The notes: generated by a model not told the origin, from the letters alone. A stretch of 27,878 nt of DNA from DASXRA01 sp036506155 (GCA_036506155.1 DASXSF010000044.1:1-27878), one strand, 5' to 3'. Counted from the first letter of the stretch, positions 16,251 through 23,304 are shown. Program-made: numbers and translations.

Positions 16251-17404
16251 TGGGCCACGGCAACGGCATCAAGTGGTACCGGCATCTCGTACTACCGGGC
16301 GACGGCGCCGCCGCGGCCGAGGCCTGCGTGCACGCCGACCCGCCGCGCCCGCCCGGCCGTTCGGCCGAGTTCTACAGCGCTGCCGCCCTGCTCGGCCGGC
16401 GGGCGCAGGCGCTGCGCGAGGCACTGGCCAAGCTCAGCGCACTCGCCTGCACCGCCGGCGTGTGGACCGGAGACGCGGCCGAGGATTTCCGGCGGCTGCT
16501 CCAGGACGCGCACCGCGGGCACTACGACCAGGTGCCCGAACGCTATGACGGCTACGCGCGGGCGCTGCGCGAATACGCTGCCGCGCTCGACGGCCACCAG
16601 GCGATCATCGACAGCGCGCGGGCCCAGGTGCAGGCCGCCGTGGATGCACACCGCCGGGCGACGGCGGCGGGTGCGAAAGCACTCACGACGTCATGCATCG
16701 CCGACTGCCAAACGGCGGCCAGCCGCTTCCGAGGTGCGTATAACGACTGGGTCGACTCGGTAGCGCGCTGCGAGCGCGCCATCGAGCGTGTCGACGACGA
16801 CAGGCTGCACAACGCACACGGCATGCATGTCGGGCTGGACGTGGTAGCGCGGTACGCCGACATCATGTCGAGCCTCACCGGCGCGCTCGCGCTCATCGCG
16901 ATCGCCTGGCCACCTGCCGCGATGCTCTTGCTCGAGGTGTCAAGCGTCTGCTCGCTCGCCCAGCTCGGCAGCGACGTCGCGCGCGCGGCCGTCTACCGCG
17001 AGAAGATCACCCCTGGCGACCTCGTATTCGACGCGCTCGGCTCGGTGCCGATCGTGAGACCAGGCAGCCAGGCTGTAAAGGCCGCCCGCGAGCTGAAGGA
17101 CGCAGGCGTCGTCGCTGCGGCACGAAGTGGTGCCAGGGCGTTCGGGACGTCGTTCGTCAGCGAGGCGAAGCCGGGCCTTGTTGATGCCGCGTACAACCTC
17201 AAGAACACGAGGCTCCGGCCGGACCCGAAGGCGATCTGGCCGACGCTCGAGGAGAACTGGCGGCTGCAGGACGTCGTCGTCAGCGCGAGCTCCGTCGGTC
17301 GCGAGGCGTACGACAATCGGCACGGCGACTGGCCGCCGGCCGCCGAACGGACTGCATTCAGCGTGGTGCTCGGACCGCTCGGCCCTGCGGCAGCGGCGCC
17401 GTGA
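16250..17404 (+). CDS. WTG-motif helical protein with hydrophobic segment, putative T7SS-associated
   Basis: This is a protein of about 384 residues and unknown function. The N-terminal 180 residues are alpha-helical with a WXG-type turn (ACTAGVWTGDAAEDFRRLL) and long Ala-rich helices (YARALREYAAALDGHQAIIDSARAQVQAAVDAHRRA). A hydrophobic stretch (SSLTGALALIAIAWPPAAMLLLEV) near residues 208-233 could be a membrane helix. The C-terminal 140 residues (ITPGDLVFDALGSVPIV and onward) match no toxin domain that I know. This layout is that of LXG/WXG-type T7SS substrates or transmembrane T7SS-associated proteins. ATG 16250 shares its A with the preceding stop; GTG 16244 is an alternative. Four bases overlap the next gene. 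Confidence 0.6.
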   Translation: MGHGNGIKWYRHLVLPGDGAAAAEACVHADPPRPPGRSAEFYSAAALLGRRAQALREALAKLSALACTAGVWTGDAAEDFRRLLQDAHRGHYDQVPERYDGYARALREYAAALDGHQAIIDSARAQVQAAVDAHRRATAAGAKALTTSCIADCQTAASRFRGAYNDWVDSVARCERAIERVDDDRLHNAHGMHVGLDVVARYADIMSSLTGALALIAIAWPPAAMLLLEVSSVCSLAQLGSDVARAAVYREKITPGDLVFDALGSVPIVRPGSQAVKAARELKDAGVVAAARSGARAFGTSFVSEAKPGLVDAAYNLKNTRLRPDPKAIWPTLEENWRLQDVVVSASSVGREAYDNRHGDWPPAAERTAFSVVLGPLGPAAAAP

Positions 17405-17874
17405 CGCTGGGGTGCCGTATCGAGGCCGAACTACCGCAAGACTGGCGCTGTTTCGAGCTGACCGATCCGTCGGATCCGCTCTCAACGTGGCTGGTTTCCC
17501 GCGGGGCCAGGTTCGCGTTGCTGCGGCCGGGTGACGACGTGCTGCCGATGGCGATCTTCGGTGGCGTATTCCTGTTCGACCTGGGCGTCGCCGGCGACGT
17601 CTTGTACTCCGCGCTCGACGCTGATGGCCACGCGGTCGCGCTCGGCGAGGCCGCCGGCGTCCCGATCGTTGCGCACCTGCGCCGCGAGCCGCCCGGCGGC
17701 GCGCGGCAAGTGCCGACGATGCTCGTCACATATTTCGTCTGCGCACCTGGTGGATGTGCGGTGATCGCGTTCGTGGCACCGGAATTCGGCGACGTAAGAC
17801 GCGTTGTCGGCGAAGTCGCCAGGGTGATATCCGGCGTACGAGTTGTCCACTCCGCTGCCGGATGCCCGGTATAA
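17401..17874 (+). CDS. Small protein of the T7SS-like cassette (A)
   Basis: This is a 157-residue soluble protein of unknown function. The GTG start sits in GTGA overlapping the upstream stop, so it is translationally coupled. Predicted pattern: beta strands with Gly-rich turns (FALLRPGDDVLPMAIFGGVFLFDLG), a strand-hairpin (MLVTYFVCAPGGCAVIAFVAPEF), then a final amphipathic helix (DVRRVVGEVARVISGVRVV). This fits an alpha/beta sandwich such as the Mog1/PsbP/LpqN type. The same order of elements appears in the 133-residue protein downstream. It might be a chaperone or neutralising partner of the helical protein; that is inference only. Confidence 0.6.
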   Translation: MTLGCRIEAELPQDWRCFELTDPSDPLSTWLVSRGARFALLRPGDDVLPMAIFGGVFLFDLGVAGDVLYSALDADGHAVALGEAAGVPIVAHLRREPPGGARQVPTMLVTYFVCAPGGCAVIAFVAPEFGDVRRVVGEVARVISGVRVVHSAAGCPV

Positions 17875-18163
17875 CCGTGGACACCTGAGGTCAGTCCGGT
17901 TGTTGCCGTCCGGTAGCGGTTCCGGCTGTCGGCCATCCTCGATAGCCTGGGCAAGCCACGGCATGACAACGTGGGTCATCGTATGTGGCATTGGGCCGCA
18001 GAATCGGGATCATCTGGAAGGTTCCAAAGGATCGTTCGGAATTGGTCCGCGCATTTCGGCGAAGGGCAGTGATGAGTACGCGATGAATGAGAGAACGCGC
18101 GGCGACGGGGGCCGGCATCCGCATCGCGACGTGTCACGTGGAGGGGCAGAGCAGAGGAGCTGA

Positions 18164-18565
18164 ATGATGCAGGGCGATCTTGTCTTGCCCGCATTCCAAA
18201 TGGATTGCCGTGACTGGCTCGTCGTCACCCCCGGTGAGGCCGGCATCCCCGAGGAGATCGCCGGCGCTCCCTTACTGGCGCTGCTGAGCACGGCGGTGAT
18301 CGGACCGGACGAATTGTCCTCGGGTAGCGCTGTGCTCACCGTCGGGTTGCTCGACGACGACGCGCCACCCGCGGTGCCGCCCGCACATGGCTGTGTCGCT
18401 GCCGAGGTGATCGACGCCGACGGCGACGACCGGTCGGTGCGCTACCTCGTCCCATCGCCAGACGGCCGGCTTGCGCTGCTGGCCGAGTTCAGCATGGACG
18501 GTGACACCGTTGAGGTGCGGCAGCGGATCGAGGCGCTGATGGCGTCGTTCCGCTGGACGTCGTGA
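18164..18565 (+). CDS. Small protein of the T7SS-like cassette (B)
   Basis: This is a 133-residue soluble protein without recognisable family. The start is ATG 18164 with AGGAG 5 nt upstream; a second ATG follows directly. It is acidic and ends RQRIEALMASFRW, the same kind of terminal helix followed by a hydrophobic strand as in the 157-residue protein. The two also share a hairpin-like part (VRYLVPSPDGRLALLAEF against VTYFVCAPGGCAVIAFV). I infer that they are diverged paralogues. It lies 289 bp after its neighbour in the same orientation; that gap holds no gene I can see. Confidence 0.6.
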   Translation: MMQGDLVLPAFQMDCRDWLVVTPGEAGIPEEIAGAPLLALLSTAVIGPDELSSGSAVLTVGLLDDDAPPAVPPAHGCVAAEVIDADGDDRSVRYLVPSPDGRLALLAEFSMDGDTVEVRQRIEALMASFRWTS

Positions 18566-18596
18566 CCGCTCTGCAGGTAGATCGTCCCGACTGATA

Positions 18597-18614
18597 CCCC
18601 CGGGAACGCGGGGG
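18597..18614 (+). terminator. Possible hairpin terminator after the T7SS-like cassette
   Basis: CCCCCG and CGGGGG form a 6-bp stem around a 6-nt loop between the stop of the 133-residue protein and the htpX start. There is no T-run, so this may equally be part of the htpX leader. Confidence 0.3.
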
Positions 18615-18637
18615 GCAGAGTCGTTCGTTACCTGGGC

Positions 18638-19501
18638 ATGCACAGCGTAACCAACGGCCTCAAGACTGCGGTCCTGCTCGGCGCCCTGTCCGCCCTGCTC
18701 GTCGTGCTCGGTGGGGCGCTCGGTGGCAGCCGCGGGCTGGTGATCGGAGTCATCCTCGCGATCGCGATGAACGGGTTCAGCTACTTCTACTCTGATCGAA
18801 TTGCGCTGCGCTCGATGCGCGCCCGCCCCGTCAGCGAGGCCGAGCAGCCGGTGATGTACTCGATCGTGCGCGAGCTCGCCAGCTCGGCGCATCAACCGAT
18901 GCCACGGCTCTACATCTCGCCGACCGATCAGCCGAACGCGTTCGCCACCGGCCGTAACCCCCGTCACGCGGCGGTGTGCTGCACCGAGGGCATCCTGAAA
19001 ATCCTCGACCGCCGCGAATTGCGTGCCGTCCTCGGTCACGAGCTTAGCCATGTGTACAACCGCGACATCCTGATCTCGTCTGTCGCGGGCACGATCGCCG
19101 CGGCGATCACGTACGTCGCCAACCTGGCGTTCTTCTTCGGCGGTGGCGGTCGCGACCGCAACCCGTTCGTCGACCTGCTCATGCTGTTGGTCGGCCCGCT
19201 TGCCGCGGGACTCATTCAGCTGGCGATCAGCCGTTCGCGCGAGTACCAGGCCGACGCGTCGGGCGCCGAGCTGTCAAACGACCCGCTCGCGTTGGCGAGC
19301 GCGCTGCGCAAGCTGCAGCGGGGCACGCAGGCGCTGCCGTTGCCGCAGGAGCCGTCGCTCGTGACGACCAGCCACTTGATGATCGCCAACCCGTTCCGCG
19401 GGCAGGGCATGGCCAACCTGTTCTCGACGCACCCTCCGATGGAGAAGCGCATCGCCCGACTCGAGGGAATGGCACAGGAGGACCCGCGCTTCTGGCGCTG
19501 A
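18638..19501 (+). CDS. htpX: HtpX-family membrane zinc metalloprotease
   Basis: HtpX is a membrane M48 protease that degrades misfolded membrane proteins. At 287 residues it has the usual length. Two hydrophobic helices near the start (VLLGALSALLVVLGGAL and LVIGVILAIAMNGFSYF) are followed by the catalytic HELSH (H134, E135, H138) in VLGHELSHVYNRDI. Two further hydrophobic segments and the third zinc-site Glu in SREYQADASGAEL follow. It ends with NLFSTHPPMEKRI, close to the mycobacterial HtpX pattern. The ATG has no clear Shine-Dalgarno sequence. It sits alone, convergent with rmlA. Confidence 0.93.
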   Translation: MHSVTNGLKTAVLLGALSALLVVLGGALGGSRGLVIGVILAIAMNGFSYFYSDRIALRSMRARPVSEAEQPVMYSIVRELASSAHQPMPRLYISPTDQPNAFATGRNPRHAAVCCTEGILKILDRRELRAVLGHELSHVYNRDILISSVAGTIAAAITYVANLAFFFGGGGRDRNPFVDLLMLLVGPLAAGLIQLAISRSREYQADASGAELSNDPLALASALRKLQRGTQALPLPQEPSLVTTSHLMIANPFRGQGMANLFSTHPPMEKRIARLEGMAQEDPRFWR

Positions 19502-19546
19502 GGACGCGATGAACGCAAGCGCTGCGAGCGACAGGCCGACGGAAAG

Positions 19547-20428
19547 TCAGGCGCCGTCGCCGACGCTGCGAGCGACGTCCATGATGTACTGGCCGTAGCC
19601 CGACTTCGCCAGCGCCTCGCCGAGCCGGTACGCCTGGGCCGCGTCGATGAACCCTTGGCGCAACGCGACCTCCTCCACGCAAGCGATGCGCACCCCTTGC
19701 CGATGCTCGAGTACTTGGACGAATTGGCCGGCCTCGAGCATCGAGTCATGGGTGCCCGTGTCCAGCCAGGCCGTCCCCCGGCCAAGGTCGACCAGCCGCG
19801 CCGTGCCGTTCTTGACGTAGACGTTGTTCAGGTCCGTGATCTCAAGCTCGCCGCGTGCCGAGGGCTGCAGCGTCCTGGCGATGTCCACAACCTCGTTGTC
19901 GTAGAAGTACAGGCCGGTGACGGCGAGATTCGACTTGGGATCGGCCGGCTTCTCCTCGATCGACAACAGCGTGCCGTCCGAGGACGCCTCGGCGACGCCG
20001 TAGCGGTGCGGATCGCGCACCCGGTACCCGAAGAGTACACAGCCGTCCTGTAGGCCGGCTGCATCGGTGAGCTGCCTGCCCAGCCCATGACCGTAGAAGA
20101 TGTTGTCGCCGAGGACGAGCGCCGCCGTATCAGCGCCGATGTGGTTGCGTCCGATGATGAACGCCTCGGCCAGGCCGTTCGGTTCGGGCTGCACCGCATA
20201 GCTGATGGATATGCCCAGCGCACCGCCGTCTCCGAGGAGCCGGGTGAACTGGTCCTGGTCGTGCGGAGTCGTGATCACCAAGACGTCGCTGATGCCGGCC
20301 AGCATCAGCGTGGACAGCGGGTAGTAGATCATCGGCTTGTCGTAGACGGGCAGCAGCTGCTTGCTGACCGCGCGTGTGATCGGGTGCAGCCGGGTACCCG
20401 CTCCGCCGGCGAGGATGATGCCCTTCAT
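19547..20428 (-). CDS. rmlA: Glucose-1-phosphate thymidylyltransferase (RmlA)
   Basis: RmlA makes dTDP-glucose from glucose-1-phosphate and dTTP, the first step towards dTDP-L-rhamnose and other deoxysugars. It is cytosolic. The 293-residue sequence has the nucleotide-binding LAGGAGTRLHPIT with KQLLPVYDKPMIYYPLSTLM, the metal-site LVLGDNIFYGHG, GYRVRDPHRYGV, and the C-terminal TAWLDTGTHDSMLEAGQFV. ATG 20428 overlaps the stop of the upstream YajQ-family gene as ATGA. The rest of the rhamnose pathway (rmlBCD) is not in view, which is common when rmlA is encoded apart. Confidence 0.94.
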   Translation of the reverse strand: MKGIILAGGAGTRLHPITRAVSKQLLPVYDKPMIYYPLSTLMLAGISDVLVITTPHDQDQFTRLLGDGGALGISISYAVQPEPNGLAEAFIIGRNHIGADTAALVLGDNIFYGHGLGRQLTDAAGLQDGCVLFGYRVRDPHRYGVAEASSDGTLLSIEEKPADPKSNLAVTGLYFYDNEVVDIARTLQPSARGELEITDLNNVYVKNGTARLVDLGRGTAWLDTGTHDSMLEAGQFVQVLEHRQGVRIACVEEVALRQGFIDAAQAYRLGEALAKSGYGQYIMDVARSVGDGA

Positions 20429-20916
20429 CGGTAGTTCACGAACTGGAGCGCGACGTCAAGATCGGCGCCTTTGAGCAGCGCGATTACCGCCTGCAGGTCG
20501 TCCTTCTTCTTGCTGGCCACACGCAACTGGTCGCCTTGGATCTGCGCCTGCACCCCTCTCGGCGCCTCGTCCCGGATCAGCTTCGCGATCTTCTTCGCAT
20601 GATCCTGGTCGATGCCGTGCTTCAGGGTCGCGGCGATCACGTGCTGCTTGCCGGACGGCCGGGGGTCGCCCGCGTCGAGTGCCTTCAGGGAGATGGACCG
20701 CTTGACGAGCTTGTCCTTGAAGACGTCCAACGCTGCCTTGGCGCGCTCTTCGGTGTCCGCCCTGATCGTTACGCCGAACTCGCCGGACCACGCGATCGAC
20801 GCGTTCGTCCCGCGGAAGTCGAAGCGTTGTGCAAGCTCCTTCGCCGCCTGATTGAGCGCGTTGTCGGCCTCCTGGCGGTCGATCTTGCTCACCACGTCGA
20901 ACGATGAATCGGCCAC
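20425..20916 (-). CDS. YajQ-family nucleotide-binding protein
   Basis: This is a 163-residue member of the YajQ (UPF0234/DUF520) family. Some members bind cyclic di-GMP or other nucleotides and act as small regulatory proteins. The full family pattern is present: DSSFDVVSKIDRQEADNALNQA at the start, ELAQRFDFRGTNA, then KHGIDQDHAKKIAKLIRD, VQAQIQGDQLRVASKKKDDLQAVI and the ending ALQFVNYR. The start is GTG 20916 with AGGAGG 8 nt upstream. The longer frame from 20970 lacks such a site. It is translationally coupled to rmlA and divergent from tRNA-Tyr. What it binds in this organism is unknown. Confidence 0.92.
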   Translation of the reverse strand: MADSSFDVVSKIDRQEADNALNQAAKELAQRFDFRGTNASIAWSGEFGVTIRADTEERAKAALDVFKDKLVKRSISLKALDAGDPRPSGKQHVIAATLKHGIDQDHAKKIAKLIRDEAPRGVQAQIQGDQLRVASKKKDDLQAVIALLKGADLDVALQFVNYR

Positions 20917-21049
20917 GATGTCGATCCTCCTGGCTGGTGTGTCGCATCGACCGTAGCGGAGCCCCGACACCGTGACCGACGCGGCGCCCGCGTCCGGTAG
21001 TGTGACGTGCCGTCGCCGGGGTCCGGTGACACACTGACTGATAGCCCAC

Positions 21050-21131
21050 GGCGGGTTGCCCGAGTGGTCAAAGGGAGCGGTCTGTAAAACCGTCGGCTCA
21101 GCCTACGTTGGTTCGAACCCAACACCCGCCA
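21050..21131 (+). tRNA. tRNA-Tyr (GTA)
   Basis: This is an 82-nt class II tRNA. The acceptor arms GGCGGGT and ACCCGCC pair perfectly, and the discriminator is A. The D-arm (GCCCGAGTGGTCAAAGGGAGC), anticodon loop CTGTAAA with anticodon GTA, a long variable arm (GTCGGCTCAGCCTAC) and T-arm TTGGTTCGAACCCAA are all visible. CCA is not encoded. The accessory region begins right after its terminator. Confidence 0.95.
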
Positions 21132-21138
21132 CCCCCTT

Positions 21139-21175
21139 ACAGCCCCCGAATTCCGGGGGCTGTAGTCGTTTTCGA
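21139..21175 (+). terminator. Rho-independent terminator of tRNA-Tyr
   Basis: ACAGCCCCCG and CGGGGGCTGT form a perfect 10-bp stem with the 5-nt loop AATTC, followed by AGTCGTTTTC with a short T-run. It begins 8 nt after the tRNA. Confidence 0.85.
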
Positions 21176-21443
21176 TGATCTTGGACGCTGGTGTAAGGGA
21201 ATGGTTCGAAGAACCGGCGGTTTGGCATCCCTGGGTGAGCGCAGCCCAGCAATCATGGGAGTCCGGGAGTGGCCCTATGTCCAGATGACCGGCGCGCGGG
21301 ACAGAACGCGGGACATATGCGGGACCAGAATTGCGCGGGCGGCTACAAGCAGGGCTTCCACGCAGACCCCGGACGGTTGCCGACTACTTCGCGTTAGCAG
21401 CGCGGCGCAGCGGTGACAGTCTCGTGCTTCGCTCCGACCGTGA
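21176..21443. other. Non-coding or degenerate stretch after tRNA-Tyr
   Basis: These 268 bp contain no ORF I would defend. Short motifs such as GGTTCGAAGAACC, which copies the T-arm-like GGTTCGA, and several GGGAC repeats are present. It could be the end of an old insertion downstream of the tRNA, but no integrase can be recognised. Confidence 0.35.
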
Positions 21444-21740
21444 TCACGCCGCGTGCGGGGTGAGGGTGACGATGAGGTCGGCGTTGAGGGCGGCGGCGAG
21501 GCGTTCGAGGACGGGAATGGTGGGCACGGCGCCGCCGGCCTCGAGCCGGGACAGCGCCGGCTGGGTCATGTCGGCGCGGGTTGCGACCTCGGTCTGCGAG
21601 AGCCCGAGTTCGAGCCGGCGCGTCCGTACGGCCTGCCCGATCAGGAAGGCACGGCGCGCCTCTTCGTAGCCCTCCCGGTAGCCGGGGCGACCGCGGCGAC
21701 GGCGCGCGATCGTCTGGTAGGAGTCGTGTCCGCTGTTCAT
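21444..21740 (-). CDS. HigA-type antitoxin, XRE-family HTH
   Basis: This is a 98-residue helix-turn-helix protein. The Cro/C1-type HTH is in the C-terminal half (about 40-92): RTRRLELGLSQTEVATRADMTQPALSRLEAGGAVPTIPVLERLAAAL. The N-terminal 35 residues are basic and carry the RGRPGYREGYEEA segment often found in antitoxins paired with HigB/RelE toxins. ATG 21740 has GGAGAG at 6-7 nt. The toxin gene ends 1 bp upstream, the toxin-first order of higBA. Such antitoxins usually bind the toxin and repress their own promoter. Confidence 0.82.
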   Translation of the reverse strand: MNSGHDSYQTIARRRRGRPGYREGYEEARRAFLIGQAVRTRRLELGLSQTEVATRADMTQPALSRLEAGGAVPTIPVLERLAAALNADLIVTLTPHAA

Positions 21741-21741
21741 C

Positions 21742-22116
21742 TCAGCTCTCCTCGTGTTCGCCGCGCTCAAAGGTTTCGTGTGTGCGGCCGTGTTCGGCCT
21801 CGCAGGTCTTCTGTGCCTGTACGGCGCGCTCGACCTCGGCCGACTCCGCGCGGCGGGTCTTGCGGAAGATCGTCAGCAGCACCACCCGCCGTCCGGGAGC
21901 GAGCCAGTAGGTCACCCGGGTCTGTTGCTGCAGCAGCCGAAACCGCAGCTCGCGTACCTTGCCCGCCAGGTGCCGGGTGTACGGCTCGGACAGTGTCTCG
22001 GCCTGTTCGGCGAGGAGCCCGACCAGGAAGTCGACCCGGCCGAAGTCGCGATCGGACAGGCCCTCCAGCCACGCTCGCACCTCCGGCTCGATCTCGACCT
22101 CATACAGGTCGGTCAT
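21742..22116 (-). CDS. HigB/RelE-type toxin (phage Gp49-like)
   Basis: This is a 124-residue protein of the RelE/HigB superfamily, ribosome-associated mRNA interferases in characterised members. The core is visible: IEPEVRAWLEGLSDRDFGRVDFLVGLL, then LSEPYTRHLAGKVRELRFRLLQQQTRVTYWLAPGRRVVLLTIFRKT, with the beta-sheet arginines typical of the family, and a charged C-terminal helix. ATG 22116 lies behind a locally AT-rich promoter. It is first in a two-gene operon with its XRE partner. Activity is inferred from family and gene order. Confidence 0.82.
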   Translation of the reverse strand: MTDLYEVEIEPEVRAWLEGLSDRDFGRVDFLVGLLAEQAETLSEPYTRHLAGKVRELRFRLLQQQTRVTYWLAPGRRVVLLTIFRKTRRAESAEVERAVQAQKTCEAEHGRTHETFERGEHEES

Positions 22117-22123
22117 GCATCCG

Positions 22124-22152
22124 ACGATATATGTATTTCATGCTATGAACAA
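22124..22152 (-). promoter_or_regulatory. Promoter/operator region of the toxin-antitoxin pair
   Basis: On the minus strand TTGTTC, a 17-bp spacer and TATCGT form a plausible -35/-10 pair just upstream of the toxin ATG. The spacer (ATAGCATGAAATACATA) is strikingly AT-rich against its surroundings and may hold the antitoxin operator. Confidence 0.4.
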
Positions 22153-22460
22153 GCCGGAGATGGAGAGGCGCGCGACTCCTACGACGGATTGTCCGGCGCG
22201 CAGCGAGCGGTGTCACTCCGGTTGGCTCGGACTCAAATCCGTTGCTCCGTCAGCCGCTCCTCGTCCGCCGGGCGCCCCTTCTGTTAGGCCGCCACCATGA
22301 CGCTCCACGGCCGCGTTATGTGTCGGGTCCAGCAGGCTGACGTCGCCGGGTGGAGGGTTCGGCCAGAGCTACACCGAGTGGCGTTTCGCGTGCATACCGA
22401 GCCGGCTCGCGTGCACACCGGAGCGGTGAGGGTCGAGGTGCGTTGGGGCGAAGAGGTCTC
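22153..22460. other. Stretch without recognisable genes
   Basis: The 308 bp upstream of the tRNA-like fragments contain only short ORFs with poor codon bias and no ribosome binding sites. I see no RNA structure or repeat that I can name. Confidence 0.35.
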
Positions 22461-22502
22461 GTGTTGCGTAGGTCCCGGGTTCGATTCCCCGAGGTGCTTA
22501 GA
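22461..22502 (+). other. tRNA 3'-half-like sequence
   Basis: GGTCCCGGGTTCGATTCCCCGAGG has the form of a T-arm (GGGTTCGATTCCC) at the right distance from a 3'-terminal GGTGCTTA. No matching 5' half is found nearby, and the T-stem has one mismatch. It could be a displaced tRNA 3' end or a degenerate pseudo-tRNA. The amino acid cannot be assigned. Confidence 0.35.
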
Positions 22503-22528
22503 CGCCCGCGACGGCTTGTGCCAGGAGG

Positions 22529-22680
22529 TCAGCAACCCGGCGACTGTCCACTGTGGACGCCGTGTCATCGGCCGTGTCATCAAACGCCTGTCGTCCATGG
22601 CCGCTGATGACAAAGACGACTGCCACCGAGTCAGTCTTTCCGGGATGAGGCTGCCCCGGCAGACGAAGCACGGCTCTTGT
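22529..22680 (+). repeat. Long direct repeat, copy A
   Basis: These 152 bp recur at 27264-27417 with two 1-bp indels and about 15 substitutions, roughly 89% identical by eye. The repeat starts TCAGCAACCCGGCGAC and ends CACGGCTCTTGT. In this copy the last bases run directly into the anticodon loop of a tRNA-Thr 3' half. It contains the palindrome GTCCACTGTGGAC and interleaved complementary segments. Confidence 0.8.
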
Positions 22681-22717
22681 AAAGCGGTGGTTAGGGGTTC
22701 GAGTCCCCTCGCCGGCT
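22671..22717 (+). pseudogene. tRNA-Thr (TGT) 3' half
   Basis: CTTGTAA (anticodon loop, anticodon TGT), AGCGG, the variable region TGGTT, T-arm AGGGGTTCGAGTCCCCT and acceptor strand CGCCGGC-T match the 3' half of an actinobacterial tRNA-Thr. The 5' half is absent. What precedes it is the long direct repeat, which pairs imperfectly with the anticodon stem. Tyrosine integrases commonly recombine at a tRNA anticodon loop and leave such 3' halves, so this is probably a relic attachment site. Confidence 0.65.
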
Positions 22718-22750
22718 CAGACACCCTCGCCGGCTCGGCTTCACCGGCTC
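22706..22750 (+). repeat. Reiterated tRNA 3'-terminal sequence
   Basis: CCCTCGCCGGCTC, the end of the tRNA-Thr half, is repeated exactly at 22724-22736. A third, shorter copy (CACCGGCTC) follows at 22742-22750. This may mark repeated recombination or slippage at the site. Confidence 0.5.
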
Positions 22751-22840
22751 GGCTTCTAACCCAGCAATTCCGGGCGCCATGGCGCGTGGCGTGATCACTT
22801 AGTCGATCAATGTCATCGGATCTATCCTCGGGCGCTGCCC

Positions 22841-23304
22841 TTGGACAATCCGCGTTGGGACCAACTCAGCACCCGGATGGGGCGCGAGGGCGAGCACGTG
22901 AGAAACGCTTTCCGGGTGCTGACGGCGAACCCCTCGGAGACGTCCGTCTTCAGGGAGATGTGGCCGACGATCTGCTCGGAAGGAACCACCTAGGACGCGG
23001 CCTTCGCCGCAGCGCCCTACGTGGTGGCGTTCGCGGAGCAAGTTCCGAGCGATGAGGCCAGCAAGTACCTCATCGTCCTCGGACTGATCGTCACGTATGC
23101 AGGCGGGATTCCCAGCGACTTGGAGCCCGCATACATGCAGGCAACCGCCGATGCCCTCGGTGTCCCCCTCCGGCGACTCGCGGGCTGTCCCATCGACCAC
23201 ACCATGCGCTATCTACTGGCCGCCGTGGCCGCGTTCTGCGGCCGTACCCCTCGCGAGGTCAAGGTTCCGATGCGTGGCCCCGGCCTGCCGCGGTACATCG
23301 AAGG
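22841..23304 (+). pseudogene. Broken gene with in-frame amber codon (HEAT-repeat-like family)
   Basis: One reading frame runs from about 22841 through a single TAG at 22991-22993 and on to about 23300. Before the stop it reads LDNPRWDQLSTRMG and FREMWPTICSEGTT; after it DAAFAAAPYVVAFAEQVP. In related helical proteins I know the pattern is W...ICHQGT-Y-A-FAA-P, with Tyr at the place of the stop, so TAC to TAG is the likely lesion. The continuing frame (LIVLGLIVTYAGGIPSDLEPAYMQATADALGVPLRRLAG) looks like genuine helices. No good start is seen, so the 5' end may also be lost. Function unknown. Confidence 0.6.

Noticed and set aside
20889..21125. Minus-strand ORF of 78 codons over tRNA-Tyr
   Set aside because: It is the antisense reading of the tRNA; the peptide (LGSNQRRLSRRFYRP) is a known type of artefact and has no start signal.
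21050..21443. tRNA-Tyr as attachment site of a prophage
   Set aside because: I found no second copy of the tRNA-Tyr 3' end in the window and no integrase, so only the accessory character of the region supports it.
22284..22724. Minus-strand ORF of 146 codons across the repeat and tRNA-Thr half
   Set aside because: The peptide GLEPLTTALQEP is the typical antisense reading of a tRNA-Thr; codon use is poor and no ribosome binding site precedes it.
22991..22993. Programmed readthrough or recoding of the TAG codon
   Set aside because: No pyrrolysine machinery or special context is seen, and neighbouring genes are plainly decayed, so a mutation is the simpler explanation.
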